DNA of 64,000 bases from Sphingobium sp. TCM1 (GTDB taxonomy: Bacteria > Pseudomonadota > Alphaproteobacteria > Sphingomonadales > Sphingomonadaceae), in the NCBI RefSeq assembly GCF_001650725.1, contig NZ_LXVX01000034.1, forward strand, positions 62,001 to 126,000, given 5' to 3'. Positions 46,536 to 55,133 of the stretch are shown here, in pieces. Numbering within the stretch: the stretch's first letter is position 1; every line of letters starts with the position of its first letter. Both the position numbers and the translations under genes were made by a program. A model generated the notes under the pieces. The model was not told where the DNA came from. It saw nothing but the letters and a program-made list of their open reading frames with translations, and searched no databases.

Positions 46536-46813
46536 TCATCCGACGATGTCGATCGAGCAGTGCATCGCCTCGCCGCAGAGGGCGATCAGCACCTGATAAG
46601 TGGAACTTTCGTACCAACCGGTCGCGGCCGCATGGTCGGCAAAGAGAAAATGGCGCCATGCGTGTACGCGGCACCGTTGCTGAGCCCGAAAAGCGGACCG
46701 AGCCCAGGCGCCGCACCACCGTGCGTGGCCACCGTCGCGAGGGCCTTCTGGCCATATTCGGCAAGCTTGTCAGCGTCGATCGGCGTAGAGAGGAAGACGA
46801 CGATGGCGGTCAT
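46536..46813 (-). pseudogene. DUF1330 family gene with a frameshift
   Basis: From ATG 46813 (AAGGATG upstream) the frame reads 'MTAIVVFLSTPIDADKLAEY' and continues in a DUF1330-like way to about residue 40. The family's C-terminal part ('FADHAAATGWYESSTYQ', then VLIALCGEAMHC) is found in another frame and stops at TGA 46536-46538. The 278-nt span is not a multiple of three. A single indel around 46640-46690 explains this, and a full protein would have about 92 residues. DUF1330 proteins are small ferredoxin-fold proteins of unknown role. Confidence 0.6.
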
Positions 46814-47153
46814 GAGAAAACATCCTTGTAAAAGAATAAGCGGTCGATCGGGACTGGAAAAGGCGACGCAGCCGTCATGTGCTCTCCTCATCACGGGAGG
46901 TCGGCGCTAGGTGCTGCGGTGCATAATCTCCCACGATGCCCATCCAGGTGTTGGAGATGAAGGCCGGATTGCGCTGATGGAGCGCATGATCGGCAGCGCC
47001 GCCAGACTCAGGCTTCAGCACCTGCACGTCATTATAATCGCCACCATTCTGCGCTTGGAGCGGGCTCGGCCCGGCGTTCTGCTCATCGAGGATCCGATGG
47101 ATGAAATCCCCAGCGGCCTCGAACCGCTATCTCGGTTCCGGCATCGATCACCG
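46814..47153. other. Interval without a confident gene
   Basis: About 340 bp between the DUF1330 remnant and pldA. On the minus strand about 80 codons are open from 47121 down to TGA 46875-46877, with sensible composition ('GFHP'-free, containing NPAFISNTWMGIVGDYA), but no start codon, no ribosome-binding site and no recognised family. It could be the 3' end of a decayed gene. Confidence 0.35.
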
Positions 47154-48368
47154 TTAACGTACGAGCGCTACACCTATTCTGAACCGGGTCATCCGCCGAT
47201 CATAATCGAGCAGGTTCTCGCCATAGCCCGTGAAACTCTGCCCGAAGAGATATAAATCCGGGCCGCCCCCCAGCAGGCGCGGCAGTGGATAGGAGAGATC
47301 GGCGCTAAGCGCACCCTTGCCGCTCGAAAAGTTGAACCGGGTGGAGGTCGAGAGGCGCAGTCCTTCATCCTTGCCGATCTCGACGAAAAGCCCTGTGATG
47401 CCGCGATAGCGGCGGATATCTGGATTGTCTGACTTGTCGCCGACGAAAAGGGACAGGCGCGGCGCAATGGAGAGGCGATAGTCTCCGCCGAGCGGGATCG
47501 CGGCCGTCGGCGCGACATAGATGCTGTTGATGCTGCGCGACGCCGAGCCGTCGCGCCCATTCGATTCATGCCGGATACCGCCCTGCGCGCTCAAAGAGAT
47601 GCCGTTCGACAAAGTGGCGGAAGGGGTAAGATAGAAGAGTTCGGGCTGATAATCGACATTGCGGAACGGCGAAGAGTTGCCGCCCAGATCCCAGAACATC
47701 CGCTGGCTATAGGCGAAGTGCAACCCATCGCGCCAGGACCGCGGCAGCCCGTCGACCCGTCTCGATCCGAACAGCTGGTATTTGAAGCTGATCTGGATTC
47801 TTGCCTCGCTGTCGGTGCCGGGCCCGTAGACGGCGTAGATCGGCTCATAGGCCGAAAGATTGACGAGAAAGGCATTGCCAGCCGAACGGTCGGCCGGCGG
47901 AGGCGCGGCTTTTCGCTCTGGAATGAACGGTGCCTGTGGAGCGGGCACCGCCTGCGCCACTTGCGTCGCGTTCCGCAATGCAACGGTGATCTGCTGCGAA
48001 CTCCATGCCGGAATGGAAAGCACCGCGCCGTCCGGTACCAGGTCGGCAGGGGCGCGAAAACGATAGCGCGCCCGCATAAATCCGCCAGGCGGCACGGTCA
48101 GGCTGGCCGGGATGTTCGCGGCGCGTTCGATCCAGACGGTCCTGACAGACGCTGACGTTCCGATCCGTGCTTCGATGCGGTCGGGCAAGGATAGCGTTTG
48201 CGGAACGTTGCCCCCATTGAGCAATCGCAGATCGACCAGAATGGCGCCGTCCGGGTCGCGTTGGCCGGCATCGCCGATCAGGATTTCGATCGGGGAGGCA
48301 GCATGGGCAGTCGAGGCGACGAGGATCGATATGCCCGCCATGAGCCAGGAGAGCGGTCGAACTGTCAT
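47154..48368 (-). CDS. pldA: Outer membrane phospholipase A
   Basis: This 404-residue protein has a signal peptide (1-23, AHA). An N-terminal soluble region (about 24-160) precedes a PldA-type beta-barrel. The active-site motif is HESNG with His267 and Ser269, followed by SRSINSIYV as in family members. PldA hydrolyses phospholipids that reach the outer leaflet, restoring outer-membrane asymmetry. E. coli PldA is about 290 residues, so the N-terminal about 135-residue module is extra. ATG 48368 gives a proper signal peptide. Confidence 0.85.
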   Translation of the reverse strand: MTVRPLSWLMAGISILVASTAHAASPIEILIGDAGQRDPDGAILVDLRLLNGGNVPQTLSLPDRIEARIGTSASVRTVWIERAANIPASLTVPPGGFMRARYRFRAPADLVPDGAVLSIPAWSSQQITVALRNATQVAQAVPAPQAPFIPERKAAPPPADRSAGNAFLVNLSAYEPIYAVYGPGTDSEARIQISFKYQLFGSRRVDGLPRSWRDGLHFAYSQRMFWDLGGNSSPFRNVDYQPELFYLTPSATLSNGISLSAQGGIRHESNGRDGSASRSINSIYVAPTAAIPLGGDYRLSIAPRLSLFVGDKSDNPDIRRYRGITGLFVEIGKDEGLRLSTSTRFNFSSGKGALSADLSYPLPRLLGGGPDLYLFGQSFTGYGENLLDYDRRMTRFRIGVALVR

Positions 48369-49302
48369 GCGTGCAGGTACCGACCGCTGCCGCCAGCATT
48401 GCGGACCGGATAAAAGAACGACGGTGTATATTCGCACGCGATCCCGGCCTCTAGCCGCGGTTGCCTGCCCGGTGGGAGGGCGAGGTGAAGTGCCCGGTCG
48501 GAGAAGATCTGGAAGTGTGCCGCGCATGAAGGCGCCGAAACGAACGGGGCGGCCACCAGGGCTGCGGGATAATCGAATGTCTTTGCAACGCTGGCCGGCG
48601 AGCCTGAAGGCGAGATGGCGGTGGATGGGTTCATGTTTTTCATCTCCAATCGGACATGCCCTTCCATGGCTTCGCAACGAGAAATGCGCACTACGCAATC
48701 ACACGGTCTGGCCCAACATCCTCCTCCCAAACTACCGCCATTATACCATAGAATATCAAGCTATTACTTTGTTCTTATACTACGCATGTCATTTCCGCAG
48801 AGTCGTTAACCACATAGAAGCGTAACGCAGGGGAGAGATAAGGCGCAACCCCCGCCATCAGCGGATCTTTGCCTGCCGGACAAAGGATCTGTGCTCCGTC
48901 ACCCGATTTGTGAGCGATCCTGCCGCTCCAGTCGGGCCCCATTCTCACGCTTTCCAGTAAGGGAGAAGGATCGGCTCGCGCGCCGATCCATATGCATAAG
49001 TATAGTTCCCGATGGCGGCGTGGTGCTCCGGCGATGCACACGATCTGCATATCCCGTCGTGATCGGGAATCCAAAACACCGGGGAGAGGCGCCGGATGGG
49101 CTTGGCGATGCCCGTTTGGGCGGTGGCTTTCATGTGCTCTGGAGATACCGGATGTTCGACTTCAAAGGCGAGATCGCGATCGGAGCCCCGGATTCCGTCT
49201 CCTTCATGGCGGTCGCCTACTATCCCGTCGATGGCGGCTATCTCGCGTAGCGACCACCTCTCCCGCCCACTTTCAACCAGCACCAGCAGCAAGGAAATTT
49301 CT
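48369..49302. other. Long interval upstream of pldA and phaB without a confident gene
   Basis: About 930 bp. It contains an AT-rich patch (about 48727-48800) that may hold the pldA promoter, and a TATACTACGCATGTC sequence at 48776-48790. A minus-strand open frame (about 48640-48365) ends by overlapping the pldA start (ATGA), but its protein is not recognised. A 32-codon plus frame at 49152-49250 (MFDFKGEIAIGAPDSVSF...) is also unrecognised. Either could be a relic of a larger gene. Confidence 0.35.
48997..49011 (+). promoter_or_regulatory. TAAGTATAGTTCCCG motif upstream of the PHB genes
   Basis: It shares the 9-mer TAAGTATAG with the site at 52230-52238, which precedes the second acetoacetyl-CoA reductase, and TTCCCG with the site at 44317. 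It lies about 290 nt before the first reductase gene. Candidate binding site for a FixJ-like regulator; inference only. Confidence 0.25.
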
Positions 49303-50025
49303 ATGTCCCGTATAGCGCTCATCACCGGCGGCGTAAGCGGCATCGGCGCCGCGACCGCACGTCTCCTCAAGGCGCACGGCTATACCGTCGTCGCCAATTA
49401 TTTCGGCAATGAGGCCGAAGCCCAGGCCTTTCATGACGATACGGGCATTCCCGTCTATGATTGGAACGTCGGCGATTTCGCCGCGAGCCAGGCCGGTGTA
49501 GCCAAGGTCGTCGCGGAAGTCGGCCCGGTCGATATCCTCGTCAACAACGCCGGCATCACGCGCGACGGCACGCTCCACAAGATGAGCGAGGAGCAGTGGC
49601 GCAGCGTGATCGACATCGATCTGGGCGGCTGCTTCAACATGTGCCGCGCAGTGATCGAGGGCATGCGCGAGCGGCGCTTCGGTCGGATCGTCAATGTGAG
49701 TTCAGTCAACGCGCTGTCGGGGCAGTTCGGCCAGACCAATTATGCCGCCGCCAAGGCCGGGGTGATCGGCTTCACCAAGGCGCTCGCGCTCGAGAGCGCG
49801 GCGCGCAACGTCACCGTCAATGTGATTGCGCCGGGCTATACCGACACGGCGATGGTCGCCGCGGTATCGGCGGAGGCGATGAAAGGCGTTCTGGCCGCTG
49901 TTCCCGTCGGGCGCCTCGGCACGCCCGACGAGATCGCGCGCGGCGTCCTGTTCCTGGTCGAGGACGAGGCCGGCTTCGTCTCCGGCGCTACGCTGTCGAT
50001 CAACGGCGGCAAATACATGGCCTGA
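49303..50025 (+). CDS. phaB: Acetoacetyl-CoA reductase (first copy)
   Basis: A 240-residue SDR that reduces acetoacetyl-CoA to (R)-3-hydroxybutyryl-CoA with NADPH for polyhydroxybutyrate. It shows TGGVSGIG near 8-15, NNAG at 81-84, and the YxxxK pair Tyr147/Lys151. 'ITRDGTLHKM' is typical of PhaB rather than FabG. An AAGGAA box precedes ATG 49303. It is followed 24 nt later by the thiolase. Confidence 0.88.
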   Translation: MSRIALITGGVSGIGAATARLLKAHGYTVVANYFGNEAEAQAFHDDTGIPVYDWNVGDFAASQAGVAKVVAEVGPVDILVNNAGITRDGTLHKMSEEQWRSVIDIDLGGCFNMCRAVIEGMRERRFGRIVNVSSVNALSGQFGQTNYAAAKAGVIGFTKALALESAARNVTVNVIAPGYTDTAMVAAVSAEAMKGVLAAVPVGRLGTPDEIARGVLFLVEDEAGFVSGATLSINGGKYMA

Positions 50026-50049
50026 AGAGGCTGACGGAAGGAAAAGATC

Positions 50050-51234
50050 ATGACTACGAATGTTGTTCTTTGCGCACCCGTGCGCACCGCCATCGGCAGC
50101 TATGGCGGAACCCTCAAGGACATGGCCGCGCCGAAACTCGGGAGTATCGCCATCGCGGAGACATTGAAGCGCGCCGGCGTAACCGGCGATGCGATCGATA
50201 CCGTCGTTATGGGCCAGGTGGTGCAGGCCGGGGCGAAGATGAACCCGGCGCGGCAGGCGGCGATCGGTGGCGGCATTCCCGAGGCCGTGCCGGCGATGAC
50301 GGTCAACCGGGTCTGCGGCTCCGGAGCCCAGGCGATCGCCACCGCCGCGCAGGAGATCATGCTGGGCCTGACGAATGCCGCCGTCGCGGGCGGGATGGAG
50401 AATATGGACCAGGCGCCCTACCTCATCGAGAAGGGCCGCTGGGGCTACCGGATGGGAGACGGCAAGCTGTTCGACAGCATGCTCCATGACGGTCTCAACG
50501 ATGCGTTCGTCGACCAGCATTCGGGCTGGGTGACCGAGGACCTCGTCACGAAATTCCAGATCTCGCGCGAGGCCCAGGACGCTTGGGCAGTGCGCTCGCA
50601 GCAACGGTTCAGTACGGCACAGGCGGCCGGCAAGTTCGACAGCGAGATCGTGGCGGTCGAAATTCCAGGACGAAAGGGGCCGACCATCTTTTCCCGGGAC
50701 GAGCAGAACCGGCCGGATGCCACGCTCGAAAGCCTCGCCTACCTCAAACCGGCCTTCCGTCCGGAAGGCACCATCACGGCGGGCAACGCCCCCGGCCTCA
50801 ATACGGGCGCTGCGGCGATGATCGTCGCGAGCGAGGGCTGGGCGCACCAGCATGGTGTCCCTCCCCTGGGGCGTCTGGTCGCGTTCGGCGTGGGCGCAGT
50901 GGAGCCAGGCCTGTTCGGGCTGGGTCCGGTGCCGGCCGTGCGCCAGGCGCTCACCCGCGCGGGTTGGTCGGTATCGGACCTCGAACGGGTCGAAATCAAC
51001 GAGGCGTTCGCCGCGATCGCCATCGCCGTCATCCGCGAACTCGGGTTGCCGGAGGACATCGTCAATGTCGAAGGCGGGGCGATCGCCCATGGCCATCCGA
51101 TCGGCGCGACCGGCGCGGCGCTGACCACGCGGCTGCTTCATTCGATGCGGCGGGATGGGCTCAGGCGAGGGCTCGTCACGCTTTGCATCGGTGGCGGACA
51201 GGGCGTGGCCCTTGCCCTTGAGGCCGTCTCCTGA
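50050..51234 (+). CDS. phaA: Acetyl-CoA C-acetyltransferase (thiolase)
   Basis: This 394-residue thiolase condenses two acetyl-CoA to acetoacetyl-CoA. Nucleophile Cys89 is in 'NRVCGSGAQAIATAA', the HGHPIGATGAA motif gives the catalytic His, and the second Cys is in 'LCIGGGQGVAL'. Adjacent to phaB on the same strand, it supplies the PHB precursor pathway. Confidence 0.93.
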   Translation: MTTNVVLCAPVRTAIGSYGGTLKDMAAPKLGSIAIAETLKRAGVTGDAIDTVVMGQVVQAGAKMNPARQAAIGGGIPEAVPAMTVNRVCGSGAQAIATAAQEIMLGLTNAAVAGGMENMDQAPYLIEKGRWGYRMGDGKLFDSMLHDGLNDAFVDQHSGWVTEDLVTKFQISREAQDAWAVRSQQRFSTAQAAGKFDSEIVAVEIPGRKGPTIFSRDEQNRPDATLESLAYLKPAFRPEGTITAGNAPGLNTGAAAMIVASEGWAHQHGVPPLGRLVAFGVGAVEPGLFGLGPVPAVRQALTRAGWSVSDLERVEINEAFAAIAIAVIRELGLPEDIVNVEGGAIAHGHPIGATGAALTTRLLHSMRRDGLRRGLVTLCIGGGQGVALALEAVS

Positions 51235-51314
51235 GCGAAGAGACCTGGGGCGGCGATCGATCTTGGATCGACGCCGCTCTGGCCCGATTGCGACCGACAA
51301 GGGGCCGCGCGCTC

Positions 51315-52172
51315 ATGCTCAACGAGAATTTTTCGAAAGACCCATTCTCACAAGGGAACCGGGAAGCCGCCGACGGCGGCACGTCTGTTCACAAGGATGG
51401 CGATCAGGTGCCCGGTCGACCGGGCCAATTGCCGAGTTCCGCCCTTGTGACCGAAGGACTCTCGGTTCTCGGGATCGAAAAATCGTTCGGCGCCCGAAAG
51501 GTTCTCCACGGCGTCTCGCTCAACGTTAAACCGGGGGAGATCGTGGGGCTGCTTGGTCCCAACGGCGCCGGAAAGACCATCTGCTTCTATGCGATCATGG
51601 GTCTGACGAGCGTCGATGCCGGCATGATCCTGCTTGGCGGAGCGGATGTGACGGCGCTGCCGATGGACAGGCGCGCGGCACAAGGCCTGGGCTATCTTCC
51701 GCAGGAGCCGTCGATCTTTCGGGGAATGACGGTGGCGGAGAATATCACCGCGGTGCTCGAGTGCCGCGCGCACGATCCCGTGGTGATCGCCGCGCGCCTC
51801 GATGAACTGCTCGCCGAGTTCGGTATTGCCCATGTCCGCGATACGCCGGCTCCGGCTTTGTCAGGCGGGGAACGCCGCCGCACCGAGATTGCTCGGGCGA
51901 TGGCCGCAAAGCCGGCCGTCATGTTGCTGGACGAGCCCTTTACCGGCATCGACCCCTTGTCGATCATCGATATCAAGCTGATGGTGCGCGACCTCAAGGA
52001 GCATGGCGTCGGCATCCTTATAACCGACCATAATGTCCACGAAATGCTCGAACTGATTGATCGGGCCTATGTCATCCATGAGGGGAGGGTGCTGTTCGAG
52101 GGTGCGCCCGACTCCATGCTCCACAATCCCGCCGTGCGCAGACTTTACCTTGGCGAGGCCTATGAACAGTGA
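51315..52172 (+). CDS. LptB-like ABC transporter ATP-binding protein (orphan paralogue)
   Basis: A 285-residue ATPase with Walker A 'GPNGAGKT', signature LSGGERRR and Walker B 'AVMLLDEPFTGID'. The sequence is LptB-like ('GYLPQEPSIFRGMTVAENI'), normally the motor of lipopolysaccharide export. It has an extra about 50-residue N-terminal extension and no lptC/lptA/lptFG nearby. It lies between phaA and phaB2. The ATG at 51315 is one of two possible starts (51288 is the other). Confidence 0.8.
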   Translation: MLNENFSKDPFSQGNREAADGGTSVHKDGDQVPGRPGQLPSSALVTEGLSVLGIEKSFGARKVLHGVSLNVKPGEIVGLLGPNGAGKTICFYAIMGLTSVDAGMILLGGADVTALPMDRRAAQGLGYLPQEPSIFRGMTVAENITAVLECRAHDPVVIAARLDELLAEFGIAHVRDTPAPALSGGERRRTEIARAMAAKPAVMLLDEPFTGIDPLSIIDIKLMVRDLKEHGVGILITDHNVHEMLELIDRAYVIHEGRVLFEGAPDSMLHNPAVRRLYLGEAYEQ

Positions 52173-52229
52173 TCCTTCATGGGTCTTGACTTGATCCAGG
52201 GATCGCCCGGGGGGCGGCAATAGTACTGC

Positions 52230-52244
52230 TAAGTATAGCTACGC
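52230..52244 (+). promoter_or_regulatory. TAAGTATAGCTACGC motif upstream of phaB2
   Basis: It shares TAAGTATAG with 48997-49005, and CTACGCAT with the sequence near 48779 in the pldA upstream region. It lies 70-84 nt before the second reductase. Candidate regulatory site, resemblance only. Confidence 0.25.
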
Positions 52245-52313
52245 ATTGTCCGGGGGAGGAGCTTTGAAGGAAACGGCGCGGCGTACCTTCAGCCGAAACG
52301 GAACCTAACGATC

Positions 52314-53042
52314 ATGACGCATATCGCACTCGTAACCGGTGGCACGCGCGGGATCGGCGCGGCCATTGCCAGATCCCTGAAATCGGAAGGCTATGAGGTA
52401 GCGGCCGTCTACTATGGAGACGATGCTGCGGCTGCCCGGTTCGGGCAGGACACTGGCATAGCGGTGTTCAAGTGGGACGTTGCGGACGAGGATGCCTGCC
52501 GGAACGGCGTGGCCCAGGTCGAGGAGCGGCTTGGGCCGGTGTCCATCCTCGTCAACAATGCGGGCATCACCCGCGACGGGGTCTTCCACAAGATGAACTG
52601 GGACAGTTGGCGCGCCGTGCTGGCGACCAATCTCGATTCGATGTTCACCATGACCCGCGCGATCATCGAGGGGATGCGCGAGCGCCGTTTCGGCCGGATC
52701 ATCAACATCTCGTCGATCAACGGCCAGAAGGGCCAGGTGGGGCAGGTCAATTATTCCGCGGCGAAAGCGGGCGTGATCGGCTTCACCAAGGCTCTGGCCC
52801 AGGAAAATGCCGCCCGCGGCATCACCGTCAACGCCGTCTGTCCCGGCTATGTCGACACGGACATGGTTGCGGCGGTTCGGGAGGAGGTGCGCGCCGGGAT
52901 CATCGCCGGCATTCCGGTCGGCCGTCTCGGCGATCCCGACGAGATCGCGCAAGCGGTCTCCTATCTCGCCTCGCCAAAGGCGGCCTTCTGCACGGGCTCG
53001 GTGCTCACCATCAACGGCGGGCAATATATCGCCAACGGCTGA
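52314..53042 (+). CDS. phaB: Acetoacetyl-CoA reductase (second copy)
   Basis: This 242-residue SDR is closely similar to the copy at 49303 and shares 'VNNAGITRDG', 'IIEGMRERRFGRI' and 'KAGVIGFTKALA'. It has TGGTRGIG at the N-terminus and Tyr147/Lys151. It also retains PhaB-like substrate features (VFHKM). It is followed by a phasin gene. Two copies in 4 kb imply duplication or functional split. Confidence 0.9.
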   Translation: MTHIALVTGGTRGIGAAIARSLKSEGYEVAAVYYGDDAAAARFGQDTGIAVFKWDVADEDACRNGVAQVEERLGPVSILVNNAGITRDGVFHKMNWDSWRAVLATNLDSMFTMTRAIIEGMRERRFGRIINISSINGQKGQVGQVNYSAAKAGVIGFTKALAQENAARGITVNAVCPGYVDTDMVAAVREEVRAGIIAGIPVGRLGDPDEIAQAVSYLASPKAAFCTGSVLTINGGQYIANG

Positions 53043-53144
53043 GCCGCATCTGCCGTCACGCATACGGATAATCCCTCATATCGCAGCGCAGCATCGCGAC
53101 CGAAACTGCTTTTGCCCCACCTGGATTTTAAAAGGACCTGACCC

Positions 53145-53573
53145 ATGACCTATCCCCTCGATCAGATCACCGCGCTTGCCAGGGCCAATGGCGAGCTCGT
53201 CCTCAAATTCGCCGAGATCGCCCGGACCGGGGGCGAGGACTATGCGCAGATCGGCAGCAAGGCGACGACACTGTTCGTCGATCAGTTGAAAGAGTTGAAG
53301 CCAGGAACCGTTCCTGCCTTCCGGAGCGACGGCTTCACGAGCCTGCTTGGCGAGATGGAAAAGAGCCGGGAGGCCTCGATGAGCAAGATCAAGGCGGCCG
53401 TCGAGGCATGGCAGGGGAGCTGGAAAGACCTGCTCTCGCAGGCGACCGGTCCGCAGGAACTGACCGATAGCTTCCGGACGTGGTTCCAGCCTTCGGCACC
53501 GGTGGCCAAGCCCGAGAAAGCAAACGTGCCGCCGCCGGCGCCCGCGCCTGCAAAAGCGTCCGCGACAGCCTGA
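53145..53573 (+). CDS. Phasin-family protein
   Basis: This 142-residue amphipathic helical protein has an Ala/Lys/Pro-rich tail ('PPPAPAPAKASATA'). The helix 'EMEKSREASMSKIKAAVEAW' and position next to phaB fit a phasin that coats PHB granules. Similarity is by type rather than by strict motifs. A strong hairpin follows. Confidence 0.75.
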   Translation: MTYPLDQITALARANGELVLKFAEIARTGGEDYAQIGSKATTLFVDQLKELKPGTVPAFRSDGFTSLLGEMEKSREASMSKIKAAVEAWQGSWKDLLSQATGPQELTDSFRTWFQPSAPVAKPEKANVPPPAPAPAKASATA

Positions 53574-53594
53574 GGGCCGCAACTCACGGCGAAC

Positions 53595-53628
53595 ACGGCT
53601 CCCGCCCGGCCTTCTGGGCGGGAGCCGT
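53595..53628 (+). terminator. Strong hairpin after the phasin gene
   Basis: A 13-bp perfect stem, ACGGCTCCCGCCC (53595-53607) and GGGCGGGAGCCGT (53616-53628), surrounds an 8-nt loop 22 nt after the phasin stop. It has few T residues after it, but stability suggests a terminator closing the PHB operon. Confidence 0.75.
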
Positions 53629-53663
53629 CTATCTGAACTCCACCAGGAACATTGCGCGGCGAT

Positions 53664-55133
53664 ATGGCCATTCCAGAGATCACAAGGACCCGATACCGGT
53701 CGCCAGCCATAAGCGCGGCCTGTCTCACTGCGTCTATGCTACTGGCCGGCTGCTCGTTCGCGCCGGCGCATGTCCGCCCTCCGCAGCCGGTTCCACAAAC
53801 CTATGCGGCATCGGCACCCGGGTCGCCGTCCATCGCCCGCATCGGCTGGCATGATTTCTTCCGCGAGGAGCAGCTTCGCGCGCTGATCGCCGCAGCGCTC
53901 GAGAACAACCGCGATATCCGGATTGCCTCGGGGCGCATCGCGGAAGCGCGGGCGGCGTGGCGGATCCAGGGATCGGCGCTCTACCCCCAGCTCGACGCCG
54001 TTGCCACTGGAACCCGGGCACGCACCCCCGCGGATCTGTCGATGACGGGCCAGGCAGTTACAGGCAACCAGATCTACGGCCAACTCAGCGCCGGTTGGGA
54101 GATCGACTTCTGGGGCCGGCTGCGCAATCTCAACGAGGCGGCGCGGGCGCAATATCTGGCGACGGAGGAAGCGCGGCGCGCGATCGCGACCGATCTCATC
54201 GCCCAGATCGCCAACGGTTATCTGCTCGAGCGCGAATATGAGGAGCGCGCCGTATTGGCGGTCCGCACGATCGCCACGCGCGAGGAATCGCTGCGGATCA
54301 TGCGGCGGCGCTACGAAGTGGGCTCGGGCTCGAAACTGGAGATGACCCAGGCGCAAACCCTGCTGGCACAAGCGCAGACGGCGCTGCAGGCGCTCGATCA
54401 GGACCGTGACGTCAATCGCAATGCCCTCGCACTGCTGGTCGGGCGTCCGGTCGATATGCGGCCGGGGCCGCTCGGCCTCGCCGAAGTTGCGCCGGAGGTT
54501 GTACTTCCTCCGGGCTTGCCGTCGGAGCTTCTCGCCAACCGGCCCGATATCGTGGCGGCGGAATATTCGCTGCGCGCCGCCAATGCGAATATCGGCGCCG
54601 CCCGCGCCGCCTTCTTTCCGAACATCAATCTGACCGGGACCTTCGGGACCGCAAGCAGCGAACTGGACGGCCTGTTCAAGAATGGCAGCCTTTCCTGGAA
54701 CTTCTCTCCGACGATCAGCCTGCCGTTGTTCAACGCAGGCCGGCTGGCGGCCAACCTCGATGTGACGAAGGCCCGGCAGGTGATCGCCGTTGCCGACTAC
54801 GAAAAGACGGTGCAGGCGGCGTTTCGCGATGTCTCGGACGCGCTGGTCCGGCGCCGGCAACTCGGCCTCCAGATCGAAACGACGCGCGTCATGCTCGCTG
54901 CGCTTCAGGAACGCGCGCGGCTCGCCCAATTGCGCTTCGATAACGGGCGCTCGGCCTATCTTGAAGTCCTCGACGCGCAGCGGGACCTGTTCGACACCGA
55001 GCAGACGCTCGTCCAGCTCCGGCGCGCCGAGCTTGCGAGCGCCGTTGCACTCTATGCGGCGCTGGGTGGGGGCTTCCTGCAAAATCCAGCCTTCGACATC
55101 AACGCAGCCGAAACCGGGAATCCAGCACAATGA
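53664..55133 (+). CDS. NodT-family outer membrane efflux lipoprotein (TolC-like)
   Basis: A 489-residue outer-membrane channel. A signal peptide with lipobox LLAGC precedes two OEP repeats ('AWRIQGSALYPQLDAVATG', 'GWEIDFWGRLRNLNEAARAQ' and the second half 'RPDIVAAEYSLRAANANIGA', 'LFNAGRLAANLDV'). The NodT-type 'VGRPVDMRPGPLGLA' is present. It heads a four-gene export operon; its stop overlaps the HlyD start. The ATG at 53664 is preferred over TTG 53652. Confidence 0.9.
   Translation: MAIPEITRTRYRSPAISAACLTASMLLAGCSFAPAHVRPPQPVPQTYAASAPGSPSIARIGWHDFFREEQLRALIAAALENNRDIRIASGRIAEARAAWRIQGSALYPQLDAVATGTRARTPADLSMTGQAVTGNQIYGQLSAGWEIDFWGRLRNLNEAARAQYLATEEARRAIATDLIAQIANGYLLEREYEERAVLAVRTIATREESLRIMRRRYEVGSGSKLEMTQAQTLLAQAQTALQALDQDRDVNRNALALLVGRPVDMRPGPLGLAEVAPEVVLPPGLPSELLANRPDIVAAEYSLRAANANIGAARAAFFPNINLTGTFGTASSELDGLFKNGSLSWNFSPTISLPLFNAGRLAANLDVTKARQVIAVADYEKTVQAAFRDVSDALVRRRQLGLQIETTRVMLAALQERARLAQLRFDNGRSAYLEVLDAQRDLFDTEQTLVQLRRAELASAVALYAALGGGFLQNPAFDINAAETGNPAQ

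Noticed and set aside
46875-47121. About 80 open minus-strand codons beside pldA
   Set aside because: No start codon, no ribosome-binding site and no recognised family; kept only as a note on the interval.
48365-48640. Minus-strand frame ending in ATGA overlap with pldA
   Set aside because: The overlap is suggestive, but the product resembles no family and lacks a good ribosome-binding site.
52185-52245. FNR-type box (TTGAT-N4-ATCAA) near TTGACTTGATCCAGGGATC
   Set aside because: Only the left half matches; the right half is absent, so an FNR/FixK site is not supported.
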